Assembly: GCA_025928185.1 (NCBI GenBank)
Contig: JAICKA010000002.1
Span: forward strand, 62,001 to 126,000
Source of the DNA: Gemmatimonadaceae bacterium
GTDB taxonomy: Bacteria > Gemmatimonadota > Gemmatimonadetes > Gemmatimonadales > Gemmatimonadaceae
Direction of reading: 5' to 3'
DNA: 64,000 nt
The notes below the pieces were generated by a model, which searched no databases, was not told where the DNA came from, and worked only from the letters and a program-made list of their open reading frames with translations. The position numbers were made by a program, and so were the translations under genes. The first letter of the stretch is position 1. Every line of letters starts with the position of its first letter. This document shows, piece by piece, positions 19,661-29,760 of the stretch.

Positions 19661-21037
19661 CTATTTCCCTGATTGCCCGCCCGCGCTCGGCGCCGCACGC
19701 GTCGCGGCGAGATCCTCGCGCAGCGCGGCGAAGCCGTCGCGGATGAACTGATCCTCCTCCGCCTCGACCTTCGCGTCGAGATCGCCGATCGCGTGTGCGG
19801 CCAGCGAGCCGAGGAAGCGCACGAGTGCACTCTCCTGCACGTCGAGTCGCGCGCGCCGCTCGAGCAGCGTCTGCCCGGCCGGCCCGCCATCGCGCACGCC
19901 AAGACTGAACATGGCACCCTCGCCCATGAACGGCCGCCGCAGCGCCGAGCGAATGAGATGTTCCGTGAACAGCGGCAGGTCCCACTCGGGCTCGCGCCGG
20001 GCCACGAACGTCACCGCGCGCGCGTGCGGCTCGTTCGTGATTATGAAATCCGTAACGACGTGCCGAAAGCCGACCGTGAAGATCTTGACCTTGAGCGAGA
20101 CGTCGGCCGTGAATACGAGCGTGTCCGGCCACGGGCGCGGCGCGCCGGCGAGCGGTACGAGTCCGGTGCCGTGCTGCACGCGATAGCGCATGGTCATCAT
20201 GCGGTCGCGTCCCACGATCTCGAGCAGCGTGGCGCCGCCGCGATCGGCGAGCGTGGCGCGATACTTTGCCGGACCCAGGTACTTGTCGAGATATTTCGCC
20301 AGCGCCGGATAGGCCGCGCGCATCAGCTCCGGCCGAAAGCCGACCGTGAGCGACACCGCGGTCGTGCCGTCGCCGCCAGACGTGGTGCGGAGCGAATCGA
20401 TCGTGAAGCCATGCCCGAACGCCGCCGTCGCGCGTGGCAGCGCGGCTGCGTACTCCGCCCGCAGCTCGCGCGGCGTGCGTCCGTCCGCGGCGCGAAACAT
20501 CGCCGATATGAGATTGCTCATATCGGGCGCCGGGATGGTGCCGAGCGCCATCTCGACGTTGGTACGCCAACGGTAGACGGACGGCTCGAGCTGCTCGAGT
20601 GTGATCGCGTGCCGCGCGTCGCCGATGCGCGCCACCGGCTCGAGCGACGGCCGCAGCTCCATGCGGTAGTGGCCATTGGCCCAGTCGCCGCTGGCGTAGA
20701 AGGCGCGGGTCGTTGGTGACGGCTCGGCCATCCAGACGGACGTGTCGTCGAAGATGCGCGACGGCGTCAGTGCCTGCTCGCCGATCCGCTGCTTGGCGGC
20801 GAAGTACCGAGGGGCGAGCTCGACGTTGGTGAAGCGCGTCTGCACCGCGGCGAAGAGCGCGTCCGCGTTGGCGATCGCCGCCGCGGCCGTGGGACCGGCG
20901 GCTCGCAGCGAGTCGCCGCAGCCGGCGAGCGAGGCGGCTGCAAGGAGCAGAGCGGCGAGCGTGACTGCCGGAAGCCGCGGAGTGTGCAAACGATGATGAA
21001 TGCGGAGGTTACCGTCGCGCGCCGCGGCGCCGATCAC
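19661..21037 (-). CDS. Uncharacterised lipoprotein
   Basis: 458-aa frame with TLAALLLAAASLAGC lipobox; true start probably downstream of 21037. Confidence 0.75.
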   Translation of the reverse strand: MIGAAARDGNLRIHHRLHTPRLPAVTLAALLLAAASLAGCGDSLRAAGPTAAAAIANADALFAAVQTRFTNVELAPRYFAAKQRIGEQALTPSRIFDDTSVWMAEPSPTTRAFYASGDWANGHYRMELRPSLEPVARIGDARHAITLEQLEPSVYRWRTNVEMALGTIPAPDMSNLISAMFRAADGRTPRELRAEYAAALPRATAAFGHGFTIDSLRTTSGGDGTTAVSLTVGFRPELMRAAYPALAKYLDKYLGPAKYRATLADRGGATLLEIVGRDRMMTMRYRVQHGTGLVPLAGAPRPWPDTLVFTADVSLKVKIFTVGFRHVVTDFIITNEPHARAVTFVARREPEWDLPLFTEHLIRSALRRPFMGEGAMFSLGVRDGGPAGQTLLERRARLDVQESALVRFLGSLAAHAIGDLDAKVEAEEDQFIRDGFAALREDLAATRAAPSAGGQSGK

Positions 21038-21190
21038 GCGCTGGTGAGCGGTCGCGAGCCTTGATGGAAGATGCCGCTCAAAGTATAATCAACAGGCCGC
21101 GCAGCGCCGATTTCTGGCGCTTTTGTCGACTTCGGGGGTACGAAGCGGTAAGAAGTAGCCCGAAGCGTGCGGCCGATCCCACACAACTGC

Positions 21191-21263
21191 TGCCCCTTGG
21201 TGTAACTGGCAACACGCCTGACTCTGGATCAGGAGAGTCCTGGTTCGATCCCAGGAGGGGCAA
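21191..21263 (+). tRNA. tRNA-Gln (anticodon CTG)
   Basis: Cloverleaf by eye: TGCCCCT/AGGGGCA acceptor, CCTGA-CTCTGGA-TCAGG anticodon arm, CCTGG-TTCGATC-CCAGG T arm; CCA not encoded. Confidence 0.93.
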
Positions 21264-21344
21264 TGTTTACCTGAAGCCCGAGCTCGCATCGCGAGCTCGG
21301 GCTTGTGTCGTTCCGTACCACGGCTGCGCGGTCGCCGAGGAGGC

Positions 21345-22292
21345 TTAATCGAAGATGCGTCGCACCGCCTCGCACAGCCCTTCTCGCGCACTCCGCCATT
21401 TAGGCGTCCACCCGCTCGCCCGGCGCAACTTCGCGTTGCTGATCCGTTCTGACCTCGACAGTAGGCGCATCGCCGAGCCTCCGAGCATCGCCATTGATGC
21501 CGGGATCAGTCGCGGATGTCTCGTCCCGAGCGCGTCGGCCAACGCATCCACCCACTCGCGCCGCGTGAGCGGCTCATCATCGCAGACATTGTACGTCCCC
21601 GACGGCAGGTCCAGCGCCGCGATCACCGCATTCGCCGCATCATCATGCGACACGGACGACCAGTATGCCTCTGCGCGACCGGGCAGCGGTGACCAGCCGC
21701 GGCGCACCACGCCGGCCATCTCAGCGAGCAGCATCGAATCGGGTCCGTAAAAGCTCGCGAAGCGCAGCACGATGCCCGTGCCGACGCGCTCCGTGAACCG
21801 CTGCGCCGATCGCTCGGCGTCGAGCACCGTTCGGTTGTACGATGCGGGTCGCACCGGCGACTGCTCGTCGATCCAGTGGTCGCCGGCCTCCTCGTAGATC
21901 GGAGCGAACGACTCCTGGATGAAGCGCGACACGCCGGCGGCGCTTGCCGCATTGACGAGAATTGCCGAGCCCTCGCGGCGCACGCGGTCGTTCTCTCGCC
22001 ACGCCCAAGGCAGCATCATCTTAACGCTCGAAGAGGGCATGTGCGTCGCAAGGTTGATCACGATGTTCTGATCAAGCAGCGCGCGCTCAACCGCACGGCG
22101 GTCGAACAGATTGAGGGCGGTCGCGGCGGCGCCCCATTGCGCGAGCTGCGCACGCTTCTGCGGCGTGCGGCCAACTGCCACCACGGTGTATCCAAGCCGC
22201 ACGAGTTGCGGCACGACGCGTCGACCGACGACTCCCGTCGCACCCGTGACAAACACGCGCGTGCCTCCGCCGCGCGTCCCCTGCAATGCCAT
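21345..22292 (-). CDS. NAD-dependent epimerase/dehydratase
   Basis: VFVTGATGVVGRRVVPQLVRLGYTVVAVGR. Confidence 0.88.
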   Translation of the reverse strand: MALQGTRGGGTRVFVTGATGVVGRRVVPQLVRLGYTVVAVGRTPQKRAQLAQWGAAATALNLFDRRAVERALLDQNIVINLATHMPSSSVKMMLPWAWRENDRVRREGSAILVNAASAAGVSRFIQESFAPIYEEAGDHWIDEQSPVRPASYNRTVLDAERSAQRFTERVGTGIVLRFASFYGPDSMLLAEMAGVVRRGWSPLPGRAEAYWSSVSHDDAANAVIAALDLPSGTYNVCDDEPLTRREWVDALADALGTRHPRLIPASMAMLGGSAMRLLSRSERISNAKLRRASGWTPKWRSAREGLCEAVRRIFD

Positions 22293-22338
22293 GAGCCTGC
22301 TCCTGAGTCTCTGCGCCCGAAGCGCTGCGGATCGAGAC

Positions 22339-24882
22339 CTACTCCAACCTGAGCGCCGTCATCGGCGCGACACTCGCCGCCCGTCGCGCCGGCCCGTACG
22401 CCGCCACCAGCGCAATCCCGACGATCGCGATCACACCCGCCGCGTACGTCGGCAGATCCCACGCCTGCACGCCGAACAGTTGCCGCGCCAGCAGCCGGCC
22501 CGCGGCCACTGATCCGAGAACTCCTATCACACTTCCGATAAGCGCCAGCCGCGCGCCCTGGCCGGTCACCTGCCGCGTCACGTCGCCCGAAGTCGCGCCG
22601 AGCGCCATCCGGATGCCGATCTCGCGCGTCCGCTGCGTCACCGAGTACGCCACCACGCCGTAGATCCCGACGAACGCCAGCAGCAGCGCCACGAGCGCGA
22701 ATGCGCCGAACAGCGTGGCCGAGAACCGTTGCGGCGCCGTCTCGTTCGCGATCACGTCGCCGATCGTCCGCACGTCGTACGCCGCCACCCGCGGATCCAC
22801 GGTGTGGAATGCGGCGCGCAACAGCGGCAGCATCGTCGAGGGATCGGCCTGCGTTCGCACGAGCAGCGTGGCCGCGCCCTGCGGCGTCTGCGCCATCACC
22901 GGATACATGGCCGGTGGCGCGGCCGCGGTGAGTCCGGCGAAGTGTTCGTTGCCCACGACACCGATGATCTGGTGCCAGCTGCCCCAGAAGCGCATGCGCT
23001 TGCCGATCGGATCCTGGTTGGCAAAGTAGCGATTCGCCGCCGCCTGGTTGATGACCAGCACCGGCAGCGAGCTGGCGTCGTCGTGGTCGGTGAAATCGCG
23101 TCCGCGCAGCACCGGAATGCCAACGGCCTCGAAGTATCCGGCGCTCACCGGCCGTGTCGCCAGCTCGGCCTGATCCGGCATCGTGCTCGCGTCGCGCCCT
23201 TCGATCGCGAAGCTGTTCGTGAAGCCGATGGTCAGCGGATCGTTGGTCGCGAGCGCCGCTGCGTGTACGCCAGGCACCGCCCGCGCGGCGGCGAGCAGCT
23301 CGCGCTGGAAGTTCAATACCGCCGTCCAGTCCAATGGATACTTCGCCGTGAACTGTTGCGGATAGCGCGCCGTTGGCAACTGATACGAGAGCTGCGCGAG
23401 ATGGTCGGCGCGGAATCCGGGGTTGACCGCGCGCACGTTCCGGAACGTCTGCACCACCAGTCCCGCCGTGATCACGAGCATCAGCGCGAGCGCGATCTCG
23501 GCCGTCACCAGCCCGGCGCGAAAGCGCTGGTGCTGGCGCGACGCCGTGCCCCCGCGGCTCTGCGATCCCTTGAGTGTTTCCTCACTGCCGCTCGTTCGCT
23601 GGAACGCCGGCAGCAGTCCGAACACCATGGCGACTACCAGCGACACGGCGCAGGTCCAGAACAACACCGCGCCGTCGATCGCGATGTCCGCGCGCCGCGG
23701 CACCGACGCGGGAATCGCGCGCACCAGCAGGCGCAGTCCCGCGGCGGCCAGGCCGAGCCCGATGACGCACGCCGCACCGGTGAGCAGCGCGCTCTCGACG
23801 AGAAACTGTCGGATCAGCCGCAGCCGCGATGCGCCGAGCGCGGTGCGCACGGCAATCTCGCGCGAGCGCGCGGCCAGCCGTGCCAGCAGCAGACTGGCTG
23901 CGTTGGCGCAGGCGATGAGCAGCACGAGCGTCACCGCGGCGAGCAGCAGCACGAGCCCCTGCCGCACGGAGCCGAGCAGCGCGTCCGGCAGCGCCTGGAG
24001 GCGCACGCCGCGGCCGACGTTGTCGCGCGTGTATTCCGCCTCGAGCTGGCTCGCGATGCCGGTCATCTCGCGCTGCGCGGACGCCAGCGTCACTCCATCG
24101 CGCAGTCGTCCGATCATCGTGATCCAGTGCCGCGAGCGCGGCGCACTCGTTGGCGCGAGCTGCAGCGGCATCCACAGATCCGTGTGCTCGTCTGGAAAGC
24201 TCACGTCCGGAGGCAGCACGCCGACGATCGTGTACACGCTGTCGTCGAGTCGAATGCGCTGGCCGATCACGCCGGGTTTTCCGCCGAGCCGAGCGCGCCA
24301 GAAGTCGTTGCTGACCATCACCACCGATCCGCCGCCCGGGGTGTCCTCGGCCTTGGTGAATCCGCGCCCGAGCGCGGGCCTGATGCCGAGGACCGCCGGT
24401 GCATCCGCCGAAATCGCCGCCACCGAGAGGCGCACCGGATCACCGTCGGTCCACGTGCGATTCAGTCCGGTCCAGCCGGCAATCGCCGAGAACGACCGGG
24501 ATCGCTGCGCGTAGTCGAAGAAGTCCGGCACGGAGCCCGGTTCCTGATCGGTGCCGCTGTTGCGGTCCGTTTCCCAGATCATCGCGACGCGGTCTGCGCG
24601 CGCGAAGGGAAGGGCGCGCAGCAACACGCCGTGGACGACGCTGAAGATCGCGGTGTTGCCGCCGATCCCGATGGCCAGCGTTGCGATGACGGCGAGCGCG
24701 AACACGGGCGCGGCGCGCAACGAGCGCACGGCGTACCGCAAATCCTGACGCAGCGCGTCGACGGCGCCGCCAAAGAACGTCTGGGTCCGGTCGATCACAG
24801 GCACTCCAGTTCGATTTTTCCAAGGCTGCAGGCAAGCCGCCTCGAGATCAAGGCGGCTGACCTCATCCTTACATCGATCCAC
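22339..24882 (-). CDS. ADOP-type (duplicated orphan) FtsX/MacB-like permease
   Basis: 847 aa, LRQDLRYAVRSLRAAPVFALAVIATLAIGIGGNTAIFSVVHGVLLRALPF; duplicated FtsX region with EIAVRTALGASRLRLIRQ and EIGIRMALGATSGDV. Confidence 0.9.
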   Translation of the reverse strand: MDRCKDEVSRLDLEAACLQPWKNRTGVPVIDRTQTFFGGAVDALRQDLRYAVRSLRAAPVFALAVIATLAIGIGGNTAIFSVVHGVLLRALPFARADRVAMIWETDRNSGTDQEPGSVPDFFDYAQRSRSFSAIAGWTGLNRTWTDGDPVRLSVAAISADAPAVLGIRPALGRGFTKAEDTPGGGSVVMVSNDFWRARLGGKPGVIGQRIRLDDSVYTIVGVLPPDVSFPDEHTDLWMPLQLAPTSAPRSRHWITMIGRLRDGVTLASAQREMTGIASQLEAEYTRDNVGRGVRLQALPDALLGSVRQGLVLLLAAVTLVLLIACANAASLLLARLAARSREIAVRTALGASRLRLIRQFLVESALLTGAACVIGLGLAAAGLRLLVRAIPASVPRRADIAIDGAVLFWTCAVSLVVAMVFGLLPAFQRTSGSEETLKGSQSRGGTASRQHQRFRAGLVTAEIALALMLVITAGLVVQTFRNVRAVNPGFRADHLAQLSYQLPTARYPQQFTAKYPLDWTAVLNFQRELLAAARAVPGVHAAALATNDPLTIGFTNSFAIEGRDASTMPDQAELATRPVSAGYFEAVGIPVLRGRDFTDHDDASSLPVLVINQAAANRYFANQDPIGKRMRFWGSWHQIIGVVGNEHFAGLTAAAPPAMYPVMAQTPQGAATLLVRTQADPSTMLPLLRAAFHTVDPRVAAYDVRTIGDVIANETAPQRFSATLFGAFALVALLLAFVGIYGVVAYSVTQRTREIGIRMALGATSGDVTRQVTGQGARLALIGSVIGVLGSVAAGRLLARQLFGVQAWDLPTYAAGVIAIVGIALVAAYGPARRAASVAPMTALRLE

Positions 24883-25585
24883 CGCGCGCGAGGGCCTCGA
24901 TCGCCCGCACCCGATCGATGCCCGTGGTTGCCGCGTCCAACCGAGTGACCGTCGCCCGTGCGCCGTGCATCGCGATCACCACGTCCGTGTCGGCGGCGAA
25001 CGGCTCGATCTCGTGCGTCGCGATCACGACCGCGCCGCCGCCGTCGCGGTGGCGGCGCGCCAAGGTCTGCACGAACCGCCGCATGTCGAGATCCATCGTC
25101 TCCAGCGGCTCATCGAGCAACAGCACGCTCGGCGTTCCGACCAGCGCGGTGGCGAGGACCGCGCGGCGGCGCTGTCCCATCGACAGCTCGCGAACCGTAC
25201 GGTGCGACAAGCCTGTGAGCCCGACGTGGACGAGCGCGTCCGCCTCCACGTCGACCGAGGTGCCGCGCAATCCGCCGACGAGCTGCAGGATCTCGGCGAT
25301 CGTCGCGTATGGTGTGAGCTCGGGTTGTTCGGGGACGTACGCCAGGTGCCGACGTGCGGCGACTTCGTCCGTCCACAGATCGCGTCCGTCGATCGTCACC
25401 GTTCCACGATGCGGCCGCTCGACGCCGGCGGCCAGTCGCAAGAGCGTACTCTTGCCGGCGCCGTTGGGTCCGACCACGAGCGTGAGTCCCGCGCCGATCG
25501 ACAGCGCCGGAACGTCGACGACCGGCACGCCGCTGAGATAGGCGAATGAGACATCTCGAAATTCGATCACGCGTCCGCGCCCCAC
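24869..25585 (-). CDS. ABC transporter ATP-binding protein
   Basis: Walker A GPNGAGKST, signature LSMGQRRR, Walker B VLLLDEPLE. Confidence 0.92.
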   Translation of the reverse strand: MGRGRVIEFRDVSFAYLSGVPVVDVPALSIGAGLTLVVGPNGAGKSTLLRLAAGVERPHRGTVTIDGRDLWTDEVAARRHLAYVPEQPELTPYATIAEILQLVGGLRGTSVDVEADALVHVGLTGLSHRTVRELSMGQRRRAVLATALVGTPSVLLLDEPLETMDLDMRRFVQTLARRHRDGGGAVVIATHEIEPFAADTDVVIAMHGARATVTRLDAATTGIDRVRAIEALARGGSM

Positions 25586-26895
25586 AACGGATCGCTCCGC
25601 GCGTCGTGGTGCAGCTCGAGCCAGCGGGTGATGGAGGTCCGCCGCTCGCGCCGCGCGGCTTGCCGGAACGCAAGCGGCGCCGCCGCGAGCACGAGCGCTG
25701 CCGTGATCGGCCAGATCGCAACGGCAACCGCGGCGACGCCGGCGAGCACCAGCGTTTCACCCGCCGCACCGGACAGCCGGCCGCCACCCGCGCGAATTGC
25801 CGACGCGCCGAGCAGCGATGCCAGCGGAACCACCGCCGCTACGGCGAGCGCGGACGCAATCGACAATGGCAGCAGCACGATCGGAATAACGACGAGGCAT
25901 GCCGCCAGGATTCCGGCATCCACGAGCACCCGGCGGGACGACGACCACGGCAGCGATCGTACCCACGGCCACGGCTGCCGCGAGATAAGGACGATGTTCG
26001 CCAGCGACGCCGCGAGCACGGCCAACGCGATGCCGCCGCACCAGCGCACGACCGAGTGCGATTCGGCGGCCGTCAGGTCGATGTTGTTCGTGACGATGAA
26101 ATACGCGTACGCGCATATGAGAAGTGGAATGAGCGTGCAGCCGATCGCCCGCCGCACGCCCATGCCGCGCCAGACGATCCGCCGCCACATCGCCACGCCG
26201 CGCGCGCGGCGCGCCAGGCCCGAACGTGCGACCCATGCGCGCGCGGCGGGCGATCCTGGGCGCCGGCGGTGCGCAACGGGCCCACCAGGCAGCGCGCTCG
26301 CCACAGCGATCAGGATCACCGCTGCCACGATCGAAAGGACGGTGGCTTGAATCGCCGCCGCGGCCGCGAGGGCAGCAAATGCGCGCGGCAGCCACGGTGA
26401 GGGTGCGAAAGCCGTCGCGATCGCCAGCACCAGCACGACCATGCCGACCACACGCTCGATTGACAATGGCGCGTGATACACGCCAACCGCCACCACAACC
26501 GCGATCGGTAAAAACAGGAGCACGGCAATCTGCGCCGCGGTCAGCGTCAGCGCGCTGACGATGCGCGTCATGCGCCCGGACGCCGGCAGGCTGCGCATCC
26601 ATCCAGCCGCGCCAAGCGTCACGCGGGGCGCCGCGATTCCGGCGAGCGCCGCCGCGATCGCGGCGAGCGTCAAGCGCGAGCCGGCTTCCGGCGCGGCCGA
26701 CACGATGCCGCGAATGAAGTGCTCGACCGATTCGAGCGGCAAGGGCGACGAGCCGAACGCGAACACCACCACGCCGAGGACGATCGCGTTCGCCCGGAGC
26801 CCGACGCGCAGACCGGACGCGGCGTGGAATCGGAGAAGCGTCGAAAACCCGCGCTTCGTTGCGGTGGACGCTTCAGGCCGCGGCGTTGAATTCAC
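25567..26895 (-). CDS. Multi-pass membrane protein, putative ABC permease partner of the downstream ATPase
   Basis: 442 aa with multiple hydrophobic segments; overlaps the ATPase gene start. Confidence 0.75.
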   Translation of the reverse strand: MNSTPRPEASTATKRGFSTLLRFHAASGLRVGLRANAIVLGVVVFAFGSSPLPLESVEHFIRGIVSAAPEAGSRLTLAAIAAALAGIAAPRVTLGAAGWMRSLPASGRMTRIVSALTLTAAQIAVLLFLPIAVVVAVGVYHAPLSIERVVGMVVLVLAIATAFAPSPWLPRAFAALAAAAAIQATVLSIVAAVILIAVASALPGGPVAHRRRPGSPAARAWVARSGLARRARGVAMWRRIVWRGMGVRRAIGCTLIPLLICAYAYFIVTNNIDLTAAESHSVVRWCGGIALAVLAASLANIVLISRQPWPWVRSLPWSSSRRVLVDAGILAACLVVIPIVLLPLSIASALAVAAVVPLASLLGASAIRAGGGRLSGAAGETLVLAGVAAVAVAIWPITAALVLAAAPLAFRQAARRERRTSITRWLELHHDARSDPLWGADA

Positions 26896-26957
26896 GAATC
26901 AAGGTTCGCTCTACGACGCTCGCTCGACAAGTCGAGCGGGCCTTGGCGGATGCGCGT

Positions 26958-27380
26958 TCAGTGCCGCGTCCGCATCACCTCGCCGACCGCGACTACGACG
27001 CTGCGCGGGAGAATCGGCTTGAGGAGCACGCCATCGAAGCCCGCTTCGATCAACTCGGTTCGCTGGTGCAGCGACACGCGTGCGGTGAGCGCGAGGGTGG
27101 GAATGTCACGCGTGCGCGAATCGGTCTTCAGCGCCTTGAGTGCGCCGAACCCGTCCAGCTTTGGCATGCCGATGTCCATCAGCACGACCGTCGGCGAATG
27201 GTCGCGCGCCATCGTGACGCCCTCATCCCCATCGGAAGCGAGCAATACGTTGTATCCCGCGTCCTTGAGCGCGATGGAATAGATGACCCGGCAGTCTTCG
27301 TCGTCATCGACGAGCAGGATGGTGTCGCGCCTGTGTGAAATCGTGTCGTTCTGCTTTGCCGATCCCCTCGCCTGAGCCAC
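26958..27380 (-). CDS. CheY-like single-domain response regulator
   Basis: ILLVDDDEDCRVIY, VLMDIGMPKLDG, GVLLKPILPRSVV. Start uncertain (27431 in the track; GTG at 27380 plausible). Confidence 0.87.
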   Translation of the reverse strand: MAQARGSAKQNDTISHRRDTILLVDDDEDCRVIYSIALKDAGYNVLLASDGDEGVTMARDHSPTVVLMDIGMPKLDGFGALKALKTDSRTRDIPTLALTARVSLHQRTELIEAGFDGVLLKPILPRSVVVAVGEVMRTRH

Positions 27381-27546
27381 GCGTCCCCTCCCTCCGCAAC
27401 ACTCCCCATCGTGACAAGTATCACGAATCATACCGGCTCGGCCGTAGTCTCGTTCCGCGGCTGCGAGCCTTGGCGTCGTGCCATTTGGCGGCGCCGGTTA
27501 CGGCGTCCGCTCTGGCGCCGGCCTTAAGCTCTGCGTACCGTCAGGC

Positions 27547-28506
27547 ATGAAGGCTTGCCTCGTCCTCCCCACGGCGCTGCTGCTGTCCGGGTGTTGGTTG
27601 CATCACCGGACGTTGGCACCCGAGCCCGCGCGCGCTCCGGCGCGAGACAGCCTCTTCCGGCTCGACCAGAGCCGCGCTGATTCCGTGGCCGTGCACGGGG
27701 CGGTCGATGGCATGCTCTCGATGCTAGCGGGCGACGTCGTCTATCTTCGCGCCGGAGTCCCGGCCGTGTACGGGCTCGCCGCCGTTCGCGCACTTTTGCC
27801 GGCGACAAATCCGCCGGGTGCACCTGCCAGCGCCTGGCAACCCCTTGGTGGCGGTGTGTCGAACGACCTCGGCTCGGCCTACACGTTCGGCGTCGCGGCG
27901 CGGGCTGTACCGAGCGCTGGCTCCGGGCCGATTGAATTGGCGCGGTACATCGCCTTCTGGCGTCGCTCAGCTCGAACGCCTTGGCGGATCGTAGCCTATG
28001 CCGAAGTCGGACAACCACCATCCGGCGAGGAGCCGACGTTCACGCCGGAGCAACTGGCGCCCTCAGCCGATTCCGTGGCGCCGAAGATTGCCGAGGCACG
28101 GGCGCAGCTCCGTTCGGCAGATAGCTCTTTTTCAGACCTGGCGATCCGGATGGGGCTCGCGTTCGCATTCTCGAATACGGCCGCGCCGCAGGGGGCGGTG
28201 TTCGGCAACCCGGCGCTCATCGTTGGGCCGGACGCGATCCGGATGTACCTGTCCGAGCAGCCGGGCGGCAGCTCGCTTACCTGGCACCCGGTTTACGCCG
28301 ACGTTGCGGCATCGCGCGACCTTGGCTTCACGGTTGGAGAATACGTCTCCACCGGTCGAGGTCCCTCGGGCGCCACAGTCCAGCGATTCGGGAAATACCT
28401 CACGGTGTGGCAGCGCCAGGGCAACGGCAACTGGCGGTTCGTGATCGACGGCGGCAGCCCGGACGGGAGCCGATCCGGCGCCGGATTTCGCGCTCCCAAG
28501 TACTGA
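27547..28506 (+). CDS. Lipoprotein with tandem SnoaL/DUF4440-like domains
   Basis: MKACLVLPTALLLSGC lipobox; two repeated 'YxxFGxx...W+...G.W+iv' blocks (inferred). Confidence 0.65.
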   Translation: MKACLVLPTALLLSGCWLHHRTLAPEPARAPARDSLFRLDQSRADSVAVHGAVDGMLSMLAGDVVYLRAGVPAVYGLAAVRALLPATNPPGAPASAWQPLGGGVSNDLGSAYTFGVAARAVPSAGSGPIELARYIAFWRRSARTPWRIVAYAEVGQPPSGEEPTFTPEQLAPSADSVAPKIAEARAQLRSADSSFSDLAIRMGLAFAFSNTAAPQGAVFGNPALIVGPDAIRMYLSEQPGGSSLTWHPVYADVAASRDLGFTVGEYVSTGRGPSGATVQRFGKYLTVWQRQGNGNWRFVIDGGSPDGSRSGAGFRAPKY

Positions 28507-28593
28507 AGTATCAACGAGTTCGACGCTCTCGTGACGCTCCCTGTTTATACTGTGCTCGCTTGAACGAGCGAAGCGGTCGAGCGGTGTGAAAAC

Positions 28594-28625
28594 GAAGAGG
28601 CCCGCGCGAATGCGCGGGCCTCTTC
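28594..28625. terminator. Strong bidirectional terminator-like hairpin
   Basis: GAAGAGGCCCGCGC-GAAT-GCGCGGGCCTCTTC between convergent genes. Confidence 0.8.
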
Positions 28626-28649
28626 ATTTGCTCTCGTCAGGGGCGATTG

Positions 28650-29492
28650 TCAGTAGATGTAGACCTTCGTCCCGACGGGCACGTGCTCGTACAGCCACTC
28701 GATGTCTTCGTCGCGCAACCGCACGCAACCGTGTGTGGCGGCGAGGCCGATCGACTCCTTGTAGGGAGTTCCGTGGAGGAGGAACCCGTCGCCAAGGATG
28801 AGGCGGTACTTCCCGAGCTCGCCCTCGACCTTGCGATTTTTGGTGCCGAGCGGCGGAATAAAGAGCGTGTTGTCGAATACGATGTGCTCGTCGGTCGGCA
28901 GCGCGCCGAGGTACTTGCCGTCCTTGTCGAGCAGGCCGACTTCGTCATTGCGGACGACGAGCTTGCGGCCGTCGCTCAGCTTCGTTGGGTGGCTGGCGCT
29001 GACATATCCGAGCTTGAGTCCGTGCTCCTCGGCCGTCTCGGCGTAGAGCCACTTGGGCGGCTGCCAGATCGGATCCGCTTCCTTGCCGAGAACCGTGCGC
29101 ACACCGCGTGGCATGTCGAACGTCCACGACTGATTGCCGTACTGCAGGGTCGTTCCGCTCGCCACGGCAGCCGGGGCGCTCAACACCGTATCCTCGCCGA
29201 CGATCGCCCAGATGTGGCGATCCTGCAGCGAGACGACGAGGTGAAAGCCGGTCGCCTGTGCGGCGATGGCGCGATGTCGTACCCAGGATAGACTGTCCGA
29301 GCGCGACTTGAACGAGTACTCGCTCGTCTCGCCGTCGCTCTCGCTGCTGTCGCTCGTGGCGGAGAGATGTGCGCGGGACGACAACTGCGTCCGTGCCTCG
29401 AGTCCCTGCGCGCGAACGACGGCAGGCGCGATCGCGAGGCCGGCGACGGCTCCCGCGGACTTGAGGATTTGCTGAATTTGACGTGTGCGCAT
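28650..29492 (-). CDS. L,D-transpeptidase (YkuD)
   Basis: LHGTPYKESIGLAATHGCVRLRDEDIEWLYEHVPVGTKVYIY. Start reassigned to 29492 (signal peptide). Confidence 0.92.
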   Translation of the reverse strand: MRTRQIQQILKSAGAVAGLAIAPAVVRAQGLEARTQLSSRAHLSATSDSSESDGETSEYSFKSRSDSLSWVRHRAIAAQATGFHLVVSLQDRHIWAIVGEDTVLSAPAAVASGTTLQYGNQSWTFDMPRGVRTVLGKEADPIWQPPKWLYAETAEEHGLKLGYVSASHPTKLSDGRKLVVRNDEVGLLDKDGKYLGALPTDEHIVFDNTLFIPPLGTKNRKVEGELGKYRLILGDGFLLHGTPYKESIGLAATHGCVRLRDEDIEWLYEHVPVGTKVYIY

Positions 29493-29656
29493 GGTGGGCT
29501 CTGCTCTATCTGGAAGCGCTGATGACTGAAAAAACGGAGCGCTGTTGCGTACGACCCGGTATTGCCAAAAGCGTTCCAAATCCGCCACGGCTGCGCTTGA
29601 GGACTCCCCTATAGTATACTCTCGCGACCGCAGAGTCTACGACACTACGACGAAGC

Positions 29657-29688
29657 GCGCCGCCCGTTGCAACGGGCGGCGCACTTTT
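29657..29688 (+). terminator. Terminator-like perfect palindrome followed by ACTTTTG on the + strand
   Basis: GCGCCGCCCGTTGCAACGGGCGGCGC + CTTTT; both flanking genes are on the minus strand. Confidence 0.55.
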
Positions 29689-29760
29689 GAGTTCTGATAC
29701 GCCTCAGGTACGGCCCGGGCTCGGTCCGCCGGCGGGGCGGCGGATGAGCCTGGGTTTCGC

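Noticed and set aside
22729-24948. 739-aa + strand ORF
   Set aside because: Antisense to the ADOP permease; RH-rich shadow frame.
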